This document shows positions 23,737 to 30,322 of a stretch of 30,322 bases of DNA, piece after piece. This stretch comes from a virus. Position 1 is the first letter of the stretch. Every line of letters begins with the position of its first letter. The translations under genes were made by a program, and so were the position numbers. A model generated the notes under the pieces. The model saw nothing but the letters and a program-made list of their open reading frames with translations. It searched no databases and had not been told where the DNA came from. The stretch covers positions 1 to 30,322 of IMG/VR virus record IMGVR_UViG_3300042380_000102. One strand, given 5' to 3'.

Positions 23737-23954
23737 GACGCTTTCGCCATCCAGCGGATATCTGCATCTACGTAATCATCTCTATAAGTTTTAGCGCGAC
23801 CGTCGTACACACCCACCAAATTGTCTAAGAGCTTTGCATCGGGCGACGTGGTTGCTACAAATTTCTTGTTGACAAAGTACACCCAGACCAAACGCGGAGT
23901 ACGTTTAATTTTGTTCTGAATGCGGTCAACCACAGAGTCAAATTCGATTTCCAT
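23733..23954 (-). CDS. Small hypothetical phage protein
   Basis: 73 residues from the ATG at 23954 (MEIEFDSVVDRIQNKIKRTP, then LVWVYFVNKKFVATTSPD). The frame stays open upstream for 37 codons, but that part overlaps the previous gene and is not protein-like. CAGGAC lies upstream. Alpha/beta composition, no recognised family. Confidence 0.7.
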   Translation of the reverse strand: MEIEFDSVVDRIQNKIKRTPRLVWVYFVNKKFVATTSPDAKLLDNLVGVYDGRAKTYRDDYVDADIRWMAKAS

Positions 23955-23955
23955 A

Positions 23956-24132
23956 TCAATGTCCTGTTTCTTTGGGAAATTGCACAACAATCTGTTTATC
24001 AACCAATCGAGTCTCGGCCACAATCTGTGCACACAAGTCTCGCGCAGCCATCGGCTCGTTAACAATTAGCGCCTGCTTCAACTCTCTTAACAACTGCTCC
24101 ATCTTCAACAAACCTTCGACATAGTCAATCAT
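23956..24132 (-). CDS. Small hypothetical phage protein
   Basis: 58 residues from the ATG at 24132, preceded by GAGAGGAAG and overlapping the upstream stop. It is almost all helix (MIDYVEGLLKMEQLLRELKQ, then MAARDLCAQIVAETRLVDK). No family recognised. A longer start at 24159 lies within the previous gene and is less likely. Confidence 0.65.
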   Translation of the reverse strand: MIDYVEGLLKMEQLLRELKQALIVNEPMAARDLCAQIVAETRLVDKQIVVQFPKETGH

Positions 24133-24811
24133 CTGCTTCCTCTCTTTCTTGGGGTTCATAGTCGTTGGGCATCTGTTGCCACAACCTGTAGTTCCTACAA
24201 AAGTTCATACGCTGCTGGGCTGAATACCCTCTCAGAGGCCCTGCTTGTTTGTTATTCATTAGCTCAAGTAGCTTATGTCGAAACTGCCCTGCGTCGAAGT
24301 CAAGCCACGAAGCGTAGACATCCAAACCAGACACATTCGTATCAAACAGGAACCGCATGGCTGTGAATGCGTCCACATCCATACCTCTGACAACACGCTT
24401 CTTACCTGTTTCTTCAACGATAGGAGGGATGCAAGCATCCAAAACCGCTGTCGAAACAACCGAAGCAAGCAACGAGCGGTAAGCACGGGTTTGCTCATGG
24501 AGCCATACTTGGTCTTGCGCCCACTTTTCTGTTAAGAACTTAGCGAGATCCTGCAAGACCCGGTCTGAACGCCGCCTAGAAGCTGCAGATTCGTACTCAT
24601 CCAGTATCTCAACTACTTGCTCCCGAGTAGGTAGTTTGCGTTTGAATTTTTTACTTTTGGGTAGTTTTGCTGGCAAGACTGGCTTGGCCCACTTTAAGAC
24701 GGACTCCCCAGGTAGAGGACTAGTTTTCGCAGTTCGCAAAACGACCTCAGAGGGCGACAGTCTCGGCTTTTTATCCGCGCCTGGGGATTTTTTGGATTGA
24801 GAGTCTGTCAT
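24125..24811 (-). CDS. Hypothetical phage protein, basic N-terminus
   Basis: 228 residues from the ATG at 24811, which overlaps the upstream stop (ATGA). A disordered basic and Pro-rich region (about 1-60) precedes a helical domain (QVVEILDEYESAASRRRSDR, then LASVVSTAVLDACIPPIVEE) and a C-terminal segment with GPLRGYSAQQRMNFCRNYRL. No enzymatic motif is visible. Function unknown. Confidence 0.75.
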   Translation of the reverse strand: MTDSQSKKSPGADKKPRLSPSEVVLRTAKTSPLPGESVLKWAKPVLPAKLPKSKKFKRKLPTREQVVEILDEYESAASRRRSDRVLQDLAKFLTEKWAQDQVWLHEQTRAYRSLLASVVSTAVLDACIPPIVEETGKKRVVRGMDVDAFTAMRFLFDTNVSGLDVYASWLDFDAGQFRHKLLELMNNKQAGPLRGYSAQQRMNFCRNYRLWQQMPNDYEPQEREEADD

Positions 24812-25167
24812 GAGCGAAGTCCAAATGCCCAATTCCTAAACCGTGCCCAGAGCGACGGCTTTTCAGGTTGCTCCATGAGCACTAATGTTCCCGCAGGGGG
24901 TTCGGATTTAAGCGTAAGCGACCCAAGACCATCCGGCGGCGTGGGGGGCACCGCCAATGACGTGATCCCCGGCGAAGGAATGATAGTAGCCGCTCTCGCG
25001 GCCTCGTCTCTTAATTGTTTCTGTGCTGCGTAGACCAGAGACGGATGGGCGTCATATCGCTTGACTGCCTCTTGCACCGACATGCCCTTGCGCAGGGCGC
25101 GTAATACCTTGGCTTTCTTTGTCATGCGCTTGATGCGGCGGCGCATGTAGGTTTCAGATTGTTGCAT
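24808..25167 (-). CDS. Small basic protein with possible HTH
   Basis: 119 residues, with AAGGAG 5 nt before the ATG. Residues about 5-55 are very basic and helical (RRRIKRMTKKAKVLRALRKG, then MSVQEAVKRYDAHPSLVYAA). The spacing GMSVQEAVKRYDAHPSLVYA looks like a resolvase-type helix-turn-helix. A Pro-rich linker and a short Trp/Arg-rich end (WARFRNWAFGLRS) follow. A DNA-binding role is inferred from composition only. Confidence 0.7.
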   Translation of the reverse strand: MQQSETYMRRRIKRMTKKAKVLRALRKGMSVQEAVKRYDAHPSLVYAAQKQLRDEAARAATIIPSPGITSLAVPPTPPDGLGSLTLKSEPPAGTLVLMEQPEKPSLWARFRNWAFGLRS

Positions 25168-25176
25168 GATTTCTCC

Positions 25177-25509
25177 TTACACGTGGTTAGGTTTAAGTGG
25201 TAAAAACGAAACAAGGTTGAGATCTGGGTCCGTCATGAACCACAGTATCTTGTCCGGTGGTGGGTTCGGAACACGTTGTATGTGTTCACCCAGGTAGGCT
25301 ACGTCCACAATGCGCTTCAGCCACTCGGGCTGTTCGCCAAGCTTGCCGTGCCCGATAGTCTCGACACCCTTTTTGTAAGTGCGAATCTCGAACTCACTGT
25401 AGCGCTCCATGTAACGATGTGAGTAATCAGGAATGCCGTCTTGAAACATAATCGTTTGCTCCATGAGAATCTCTAAACTTTTTGCCGCTTCAAGCAGCTT
25501 CCGCTTCAT
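25177..25509 (-). CDS. Hypothetical phage protein
   Basis: 110 residues from the ATG at 25509. Downstream starts at 25464 and 25449 (the latter with GGAG) and an upstream pair near 25524 are possible, so the N-terminus is uncertain. The reading after the overlap (LLEAAKSLEILMEQ, then MFQDGIPDYSHRYMERYSEF) is protein-like. No family recognised. It overlaps the end of the DUF3150-like gene by about 20 nt. Confidence 0.65.
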   Translation of the reverse strand: MKRKLLEAAKSLEILMEQTIMFQDGIPDYSHRYMERYSEFEIRTYKKGVETIGHGKLGEQPEWLKRIVDVAYLGEHIQRVPNPPPDKILWFMTDPDLNLVSFLPLKPNHV

Positions 25510-26395
25510 CCTCAGACTCATCATCCAGCCCCCAGTCACGTGCTTTGATTAGTGCATCAACCTTGCGGCGCAACACCTCACGGGTATCGTCCTCAGTCTT
25601 CAGCGCATCCGTCGTTACGCCGTCAATCGCACCCAGCAACTCCCGACGCATGCGGGTAAGTTCAGGATCGTTCGATACGTTAAAGTGCTCAAGCAACTGA
25701 CAAAGCTCATGTGCGTTACCCAGCAGGCTGTCGTAGATCTTGCCGCGCTTGCCTTCTTCACGTGGGGCTAGCTGCTTCTGGATGCGAGTCAACACGCCGT
25801 AGATCTTTTCCCAGGAGTCACGGTTCGCACGGTCAAGCATGTCTTTCATGCGTTTCTCATAGTCAGACACAAGCTGGCGCTGGGTTTCGCTTTCGATATC
25901 TAGTCTGAAGTCTCCCGACGTGGGCATGGGTGTGTATGTCAGGTAGAACCCGAAGCGGCGCCGTACCTGCGAGCGAGTCAGATACTCACTGCGATCAAAC
26001 AGGTTACCCAACTGGAACGCAGCCGCAGCTACCAGTGTGTCGTACTTGTCGAGGAACTTATCGACCAGCGCCCAAAACTCACGCTCCATTTCATACATGA
26101 TGTCCTGATGCGTTTGAAGGAGCGTAGCGGGTAAGAGCCGCACTCCGCTGTCTAACCAGGGCTTGGTGTATTTGTAATTAGCTTGGCGAAGCCCCGCCTG
26201 AAACTTCGTGATGTCCTCAAGCTCCGTGCACTCCGCGAACAAACTCTTATACACCGACGCCGCACGTTTGCTACGTGCCCCCTTGGCGGCTGTAACTTCG
26301 TCACGGGTGTTCTTATCCTGCACACGTCCCGAGTACGTGCTGATGCTCAAGTCAACGAGCAATGACGAACGAGCGATACCTGACATTGTGTTCAT
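25490..26395 (-). CDS. DUF3150-like protein
   Basis: 301 residues. The N-terminal part SSLLVDLSISTYSGRVQDK and the pattern around TKPWLDSGVRLLPATLLQTH resemble DUF3150, a family found in phages and plasmids near MoxR/VWA genes; I identify it from memory, not by search. A long helical middle (REFWALVDKFLDKYDTLVAA, then YEKRMKDMLDRANRDSWEKI) and an acidic C-terminus (DDESEDEAEAA) follow. AAAGGAA lies before the ATG, downstream of the 15-bp palindrome. Together with the ATPase and metallopeptidase/VWA genes it probably forms a functional unit. Biochemical role unknown. Confidence 0.7.
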   Translation of the reverse strand: MNTMSGIARSSLLVDLSISTYSGRVQDKNTRDEVTAAKGARSKRAASVYKSLFAECTELEDITKFQAGLRQANYKYTKPWLDSGVRLLPATLLQTHQDIMYEMEREFWALVDKFLDKYDTLVAAAAFQLGNLFDRSEYLTRSQVRRRFGFYLTYTPMPTSGDFRLDIESETQRQLVSDYEKRMKDMLDRANRDSWEKIYGVLTRIQKQLAPREEGKRGKIYDSLLGNAHELCQLLEHFNVSNDPELTRMRRELLGAIDGVTTDALKTEDDTREVLRRKVDALIKARDWGLDDESEDEAEAA

Positions 26396-26411
26396 GATGA
26401 TTCCTTTGTGG

Positions 26412-26426
26412 TTTTAACGGTTAAAA
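26412..26426 (-). promoter_or_regulatory. 15-bp palindrome upstream of the DUF3150-like gene
   Basis: TTTTAACGGTTAAAA is a perfect odd palindrome (7-1-7; extends to 17 bp here with G and C flanks). It lies 16 nt upstream of the ATG at 26395, directly before the ribosome-binding site. The same site with the same leader occurs before the MoxR gene. Candidate operator. Confidence 0.6.
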
Positions 26427-26675
26427 CTATTTGTTGTTATGCAGTGCAGTGAACGTCACAAGCGCGTCGTACTCAACATCAGACATGGGCTTGCACATTA
26501 TCAGGTCAGTCATCTTCGGTGTATTGATTTTTTCTATCGATCCCCCCTTACCGTTATCAAGATCCCTAACCCACTCTCTAACTATCGACTCCGAACCATC
26601 GAGCGCAATCACAACCCGCTCCAACTGTTCAGCGGTCAACAACAAGTTCTCACCCAAAGACACGACGAATCTCAT
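26427..26675 (-). CDS. Small hypothetical protein
   Basis: 82 residues with GAGGAG upstream. Reads MRFVVSLGENLLLTAEQLER, then VVIALDGSESIVREWVRDLD, ending CKPMSDVEYDALVTFTALHN. It sits between the metallopeptidase/VWA gene and the DUF3150-like gene, so it may belong to the same module. No known family. Confidence 0.75.
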   Translation of the reverse strand: MRFVVSLGENLLLTAEQLERVVIALDGSESIVREWVRDLDNGKGGSIEKINTPKMTDLIMCKPMSDVEYDALVTFTALHNNK

Positions 26676-26678
26676 GGC

Positions 26679-27848
26679 TTACTCCTCAATGTTTAATGTC
26701 ACACCGTACGGTGCACGGTTCTTACCCAACACAGCCCACAGCGTGGGCCAGTCCGACCTACCCCACTCGTTACCCACATCACCATCCGTCAGCACGACGA
26801 CAGCCTGGGGGCTCATGCGCTTCTCACGCAGATAGTCAAACACCACATCCACGCGTGTCCCCCCGCCACCTGTCGGCTTCACGTTTGCAACTGCGAACTG
26901 TCCGTTCTCAAACACCTGATCACCCGACACTGCCGTGTCCCAATACAGCACACGCACACGCTCAGGGTTTACCTGCTCGATCACACCAGCAAGCTCACTG
27001 ACGAACCGAGTCATGATGCCGGTACCGAAGCACGACCCTGATGTGTCGATAGCCACGACAAGCTCACCCATGCGATAGCCAACCATGCTAGGCATCAGCA
27101 CGTCGTTACTTATGTACCGTCGGTTCACTTTGCGCCACGAGGACTCCTCACGCCCACCGCATAGCTCCTGTATGAAGTCCCGCAGTGCTTCACGCCAGTT
27201 CACTTTCGGGTTGAGCAACGCATCGATAACACCTGGGGTCTTACCCGCCCCATCACGTGAGCGTTGTTGCCTGACGATCTCACCTTGGCGCAGTAACCGC
27301 CCCACCTCATCGACAAGGGCTTGACTCTCACTACTGCTTCGCCCCTCGGCACCACTGGTGTCATGCTCATCGAACCCCTGACCATCACCACTACCGTTAC
27401 CACCTTTATCCGGCGGAGGGTTCTGCTTGAGGTCTTCGTAAATCTTCCCCACTGACCAGCCCCGGTACTTGTCATCGGGCGGGATGCCAACCTCGGGCAT
27501 GCGAATAAACCCCTCACCCGCATCGGTATCGACGAGCGATAAATTTACGAACAAATCAGCGGCCACATTCGCAAGCTTGCGATCCTCTTCGAACAGATGA
27601 CGCCATACATCCAGCTGTGTGTAGGCTACGTGGGTAGCCTCGTGCAGAATTACGAAGCGTAGTTCCTCATCCGTCAGCTTCGCTACGAACTTCTCCCCGT
27701 AGATCTTATTGACACCGTCCGTGCATGCGGTGGGTATGTCGTCTCGCACCTCAGTGCGCCCCATCGCAACAACTGGCCCCATCACACACCACATCTTGTG
27801 GTGCATGATCTTCACGTGTTGGCGTCGTATACGTTCTAACTGATTCAT
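26679..27848 (-). CDS. Metallopeptidase/VWA-like protein (DUF2201 type)
   Basis: 389 residues from the ATG at 27848, which has CAGGAG upstream and overlaps the previous stop (ATGA). An upstream extension of 35 residues lies in the previous gene and is dropped. The N-terminal domain holds RFVILHEATHVAYTQ, an HExxH zinc site (H69, E70, H73). A Gly/Asp-rich linker (about 145-180) leads to a von Willebrand factor A-like domain with the MIDAS motif VVAIDTSGSC (D268, S270, S272) and VVVLTDGDVG. This two-domain layout is that of DUF2201 proteins, which pair with MoxR AAA+ ATPases. It is probably the partner of the MoxR gene just upstream; substrate unknown. Confidence 0.88.
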   Translation of the reverse strand: MNQLERIRRQHVKIMHHKMWCVMGPVVAMGRTEVRDDIPTACTDGVNKIYGEKFVAKLTDEELRFVILHEATHVAYTQLDVWRHLFEEDRKLANVAADLFVNLSLVDTDAGEGFIRMPEVGIPPDDKYRGWSVGKIYEDLKQNPPPDKGGNGSGDGQGFDEHDTSGAEGRSSSESQALVDEVGRLLRQGEIVRQQRSRDGAGKTPGVIDALLNPKVNWREALRDFIQELCGGREESSWRKVNRRYISNDVLMPSMVGYRMGELVVAIDTSGSCFGTGIMTRFVSELAGVIEQVNPERVRVLYWDTAVSGDQVFENGQFAVANVKPTGGGGTRVDVVFDYLREKRMSPQAVVVLTDGDVGNEWGRSDWPTLWAVLGKNRAPYGVTLNIEE

Positions 27849-28036
27849 GCTTCGCTCCTGAGTTTCCTGCGGTTGGTTAAGTCTTTTATCGCTTGCTTCT
27901 GCATGCGCTCCTCGACCGAGGAGAGTGTGTATCGCTTCATGGGTGGCACCCATGCGTACCCGATCCTGCCGGGGTGCCAGTCTTTACGTAGGCGCACCAC
28001 TGTGCGCCCGTCCTCTGTTCGTTCGGTCACTAGCAT
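27845..28036 (-). CDS. Small hypothetical protein
   Basis: 63 residues, with GAGGA before the ATG. Sequence: MLVTERTEDGRTVVRLRKDW, then HPGRIGYAWVPPMKRYTLSS. Basic with a Pro/Trp centre. It lies between the ATPase and metallopeptidase/VWA genes with a 7-nt gap and a 4-nt overlap, so it is co-translated with them. Function unknown. Confidence 0.7.
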   Translation of the reverse strand: MLVTERTEDGRTVVRLRKDWHPGRIGYAWVPPMKRYTLSSVEERMQKQAIKDLTNRRKLRSEA

Positions 28037-28043
28037 GGTGTCC

Positions 28044-29096
28044 TCACTTGACGTACTTGGAGTGCTTGGCGCTCAGTTCCGTAAACGCACGGCACGTGGC
28101 GATGATGGGCAGCTTGCTCTTGGCGGCACACAGCGTGGCTACGAACAGATGGATGGCTTCGAATGATTCCCAACGCTCGACGTACTTGCAGAACGCAGTC
28201 AGGTTCTGTGCGTTGGCTTTGGTCGCCAGCTTGAACGCCATCAGGAAATACGCACCCACGTCCTTGGGTATGTCGGCACCCTGTGGGTTAGACTCGATGA
28301 GAGCCAGTGGTGTGAGTCTGTCGTCCAGTAGCACCGATGCTTCGAGCAGTCTCGCCGCAGGCTCACCGATGGTACCCGCCAACGCAGGCAGTATGTCGCC
28401 CAGCCGCACCCTAGCCCTGACGATATGTGAGGCCCGCTCAAGTGAGCGTGGTGTGCAGTAAGACCGCACGTTACCTGTAAGAGGATTGAACACATGCGGG
28501 TTTTTGGGATTGGTCAGCGCGTCATACCGCTCGAATATCTCAGGGTTGTCATACGCAAACTTTATAACTGCTGGGTCAATATCGTTCTCGACAGCCCACT
28601 CGATCCATTCATCAGACGTGGGGTTTGCCACATCCAGCACCGTCATGCGGTTGTAACCCTGGGCGGGGATCTTGTCGCCCACGCCATCGGTCTGCAGGTT
28701 ACCGTTTGCCACGATGATGCTCGCAGGATGCGCTTGGATGTCGCCTAGCCGCTTCTCGTGAATCAGTGGCCACAGCATATTCATGACAGGCCCCGGCGCT
28801 TTAGAAAACTCATCGATGAATATGAGCACAGGCCGGTCAGACCCCCGGCTCAATCCGAATCTAGCGTTCGGCGCGTAGTTAGTCACCATCCGTTCACGAT
28901 CCACGACAGGCATGGCCACGTCGCCCAGGTCAAGCTGGGAGGCATCGATCAGTGAGTGTGTGTAGTCAGGGAATGCACGGGCTAGATCTTTGAACATCGC
29001 AGACTTGCCGATACCCGGCTGCCCCTGCAGGAAGAACGTGTTGGTCGAACCCAGGACACGGATGTATTCGAAAGCTTGTTTGAGAGTGACTTGCAT
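28044..29096 (-). CDS. MoxR-like AAA+ ATPase
   Basis: 350 residues. Walker A is LQGQPGIGKSAMF (25-32 for GQPGIGKS), Walker B LIFIDEFSKAP (91-97), sensor 1 ASIIVANGN (N131), and an arginine in GYNRMTVLDV after it. These place it with the MoxR/CobS family of AAA+ ATPases. Members of that family usually work with a VWA-domain partner, which is encoded two genes downstream. The ATG follows AAAGGAA, with the 15-bp palindrome further upstream. Likely remodels or activates a protein target; a cobalt-chelation role is not implied. Confidence 0.9.
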   Translation of the reverse strand: MQVTLKQAFEYIRVLGSTNTFFLQGQPGIGKSAMFKDLARAFPDYTHSLIDASQLDLGDVAMPVVDRERMVTNYAPNARFGLSRGSDRPVLIFIDEFSKAPGPVMNMLWPLIHEKRLGDIQAHPASIIVANGNLQTDGVGDKIPAQGYNRMTVLDVANPTSDEWIEWAVENDIDPAVIKFAYDNPEIFERYDALTNPKNPHVFNPLTGNVRSYCTPRSLERASHIVRARVRLGDILPALAGTIGEPAARLLEASVLLDDRLTPLALIESNPQGADIPKDVGAYFLMAFKLATKANAQNLTAFCKYVERWESFEAIHLFVATLCAAKSKLPIIATCRAFTELSAKHSKYVK

Positions 29097-29112
29097 GATG
29101 GTTCCTTTGTGG

Positions 29113-29127
29113 TTTTAACGGTTAAAA
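29113..29127 (-). promoter_or_regulatory. 15-bp palindrome upstream of the MoxR-like gene
   Basis: TTTTAACGGTTAAAA again. From the ATG through the palindrome, 34 nt match the DUF3150-like leader with a single mismatch (29094-29127 against 26393-26426). Confidence 0.6.
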
Positions 29128-29889
29128 TTACAGAGAGAAAACTTCAGTGTCGTACGTCTCGTTCATACCGGCAGTGGCTGCTTTCACCATCTTCTGATAC
29201 GCGCTACGTACAGTCGATTCTTCATAGACCCGCTCCCAACGATTCGTAAGCGGGTTCATCTTCAGGGATTTCCAGTTGAACTTGAAATACGCCACAAACT
29301 TAGGCCACTGATCAGCTACGCTAGGATCGGTTAGCGCTTCGCTCAGTCGCATGGTGTCCACGACCACGGGGCGGTCTGACTCGGTGGCATTCAGATACAG
29401 CACAGGAAACAGCGCATCAAACCCTGAAGTCTTTAACCCTTCGCGGAACTCCTGGGTACGTGCCTTATCTTTTCGCCTACCTCTAAACGAGCGTAGCTCC
29501 TTGGGGGTGTACGTACCATTCTCATCTGGCGCTAGCTCCATCCCATCGTAGTAACGCCACTGACCCAGGGCCAGCTGACTTATACCCTTGTGCCGCGCAC
29601 TGTGCAGCCAACCTACCGCCATACCTGCGCTATACAAGGCATAGTTCATAGCCTCCTTCGTCGTGGGCTGTGGCCCCCACCCATCGCAGTCCAGAACTAC
29701 CCGCCCGTCGGGGTAAGCTCGCAGTATCTCTGTGCGCCACCGTATAACGGCAGCGTATGTGCCTCGGTTGGTAACTCGGTTCTCGTTCTTGCGTCTGCGT
29801 TTGGCATCCAGTGGTGCGTCGCCCTTGTGCGCACCCCGCAAATACTTGTGCTTATCTATGTGGGCTAAGAGGTTCTCGTACGGACTCAT
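29128..29889 (-). CDS. Hypothetical phage protein
   Basis: 253 residues from the ATG at 29889, 5 nt after AAGGAG; a GTG at 29895 lies too close to that signal. It is rich in basic and aromatic residues (AHKGDAPLDAKRRRKNENRV, then DGRVVLDCDGWGPQPTTKEA). A central AVGWLHSARHKGISQLALGQ and a C-terminal MRLSEALTDPSVADQWPKFV are visible. No recognised catalytic motif. It is the first gene of the palindrome-bearing set, followed by the MoxR gene. Confidence 0.75.
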   Translation of the reverse strand: MSPYENLLAHIDKHKYLRGAHKGDAPLDAKRRRKNENRVTNRGTYAAVIRWRTEILRAYPDGRVVLDCDGWGPQPTTKEAMNYALYSAGMAVGWLHSARHKGISQLALGQWRYYDGMELAPDENGTYTPKELRSFRGRRKDKARTQEFREGLKTSGFDALFPVLYLNATESDRPVVVDTMRLSEALTDPSVADQWPKFVAYFKFNWKSLKMNPLTNRWERVYEESTVRSAYQKMVKAATAGMNETYDTEVFSL

Positions 29890-29914
29890 GGTCACTCCTT
29901 GTGATGTGGGTTAA

Positions 29915-29929
29915 ATTTAACGGTTAAAA
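29915..29929 (-). promoter_or_regulatory. Third palindrome copy, one mismatch
   Basis: ATTTAACGGTTAAAA keeps the 13-bp core TTTAACGGTTAAA of the other two sites and differs at the outermost base. An extra half-like TTAAATTTAA lies beside it (29911-29920). It sits before the 253-residue gene and overlaps the stop of the zinc-ribbon gene. Confidence 0.55.
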
Positions 29930-30127
29930 TGATGATGTGAACTTAGGGTTGAGCCCACGCAGCAGGCTCGTGTCGCTTACGTGGATGTAGTTAGATTTGT
30001 TAAGTGGCACGATGGTGTGTTGCACTTGTCGCGCAGTGCGCTCCCCGCATGGTTTGCATGTGAGATACCCTGCTTCTCGACGAGCTAGCGAGAATTTGGT
30101 TTGACATAAACGGCATGTAGGTTTCAT
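29924..30127 (-). CDS. Small zinc-ribbon protein
   Basis: 67 residues. A CxxC pair (C5, C8 in MKPTCRLCQTKF) and a second (C24, C27 in YLTCKPCGERTA) form a likely zinc ribbon. They are followed by VQHTIVPLNKSNYIHVSD and a short end (LLRGLNPKF). From memory, this HT-VP-KSNY layout is frequent in phages, with no known function. Starts in an ATGA overlap. Confidence 0.8.
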   Translation of the reverse strand: MKPTCRLCQTKFSLARREAGYLTCKPCGERTARQVQHTIVPLNKSNYIHVSDTSLLRGLNPKFTSSF

Positions 30128-30321
30128 TGCATTTCTCCTTGTATCGGCAGGTTCATCGTGGCTACAGGCAACACAACACCGTCCACGTACACGTTGATCT
30201 CCAACATGTTGTTGCGAACGGAAACACAGACCTCGTAGTGGTTAGCTACACCGGGGGGTGGCTTGATAGCTAGCCCTTTCTTATCTGCGGTTTTGATGAT
30301 TGACCAGTTGTTGAGTTTCAT
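30124..30321 (-). CDS. Small hypothetical protein at the window edge
   Basis: 65 residues. The ATG is at 30319-30321, one base from the window end, so the ribosome-binding site cannot be seen and a more upstream start is possible. Reads MKLNNWSIIKTADKKGLAIK, then a beta-rich end (VSVRNNMLEINVYVDGVVLP). No recognised family. Confidence 0.65.
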   Translation of the reverse strand: MKLNNWSIIKTADKKGLAIKPPPGVANHYEVCVSVRNNMLEINVYVDGVVLPVATMNLPIQGEMQ

Positions 30322-30322
30322 C

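Noticed and set aside
1-30322. CRISPR arrays, tRNA genes, insertion sequences, attachment sites
   Set aside because: No regularly spaced short repeats, no cloverleaf-like gene, no transposase and no integrase were seen by eye; small RNA genes cannot be excluded without a search tool.

Overview
The window looks like part of the genome of a tailed double-stranded DNA bacteriophage, probably from an uncultivated lineage with a bacterial host. Supporting this are long virion-type proteins on one strand, a convergent and tightly overlapping replication operon on the other, many small overlapping ORFs, and several phage-type nucleases. I see no terminase, portal, capsid, lysis, integrase, tRNA, rRNA or CRISPR sequence. 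Virion class and host cannot be fixed from this window. A very large internal-type protein suggests a podovirus-like ejection apparatus, but that is inference.

Left arm (1-10742, + strand): five head-to-tail genes. They are a 5'-truncated Gly-rich repeat protein with RTX-like nonapeptides, a Gly/Pro-rich protein with a conserved phage-type C-terminus, an Ala-Pro-tailed protein, a Gln/Ala-rich coiled-coil protein, and a 2001-residue protein with an HELGH metallopeptidase motif. These are probably virion or DNA-ejection components. The last one runs convergently into the other operon, and the two stop codons overlap by 4 nt.

Middle (10739-21489, - strand): the replication and nuclease block. 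In transcription order it holds DUF3310, VRR-NUC nuclease, family A DNA polymerase with an intein, Cas4-like PD-(D/E)XK nuclease, a small HNH protein, a rho-independent terminator, a SNF2-type helicase, a candidate sigma70-type promoter, a coiled-coil protein, a probable ssDNA-binding protein, an HTH protein, a primase-helicase and a small terminal protein.

Right arm (21505-30321, - strand): about 20 small or medium genes, mostly in ATGA-type overlaps. It contains a MoxR-like AAA+ ATPase, a metallopeptidase/VWA-like protein and a DUF3150-like protein, probably one functional module. Three gene starts here are preceded by a 15-bp palindrome (TTTTAACGGTTAAAA or a one-mismatch variant). Two of these share a 34-nt leader differing at one base.

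The most striking object is in the polymerase gene. The intein (18750-19658) interrupts the O-helix (motif B) codons. Its central part is read in a second frame as a complete zinc-finger plus HNH endonuclease gene with its own AGGAGG ribosome-binding site. That site lies inside intein splicing block B, and the nested gene's stop codon lies in the downstream polymerase extein. One stretch of DNA therefore appears to encode the polymerase/intein precursor and a separate, out-of-frame homing-type endonuclease. No non-coding gap exceeds about 100 bases; the largest are 13821-13921 and 17068-17234, both described below.
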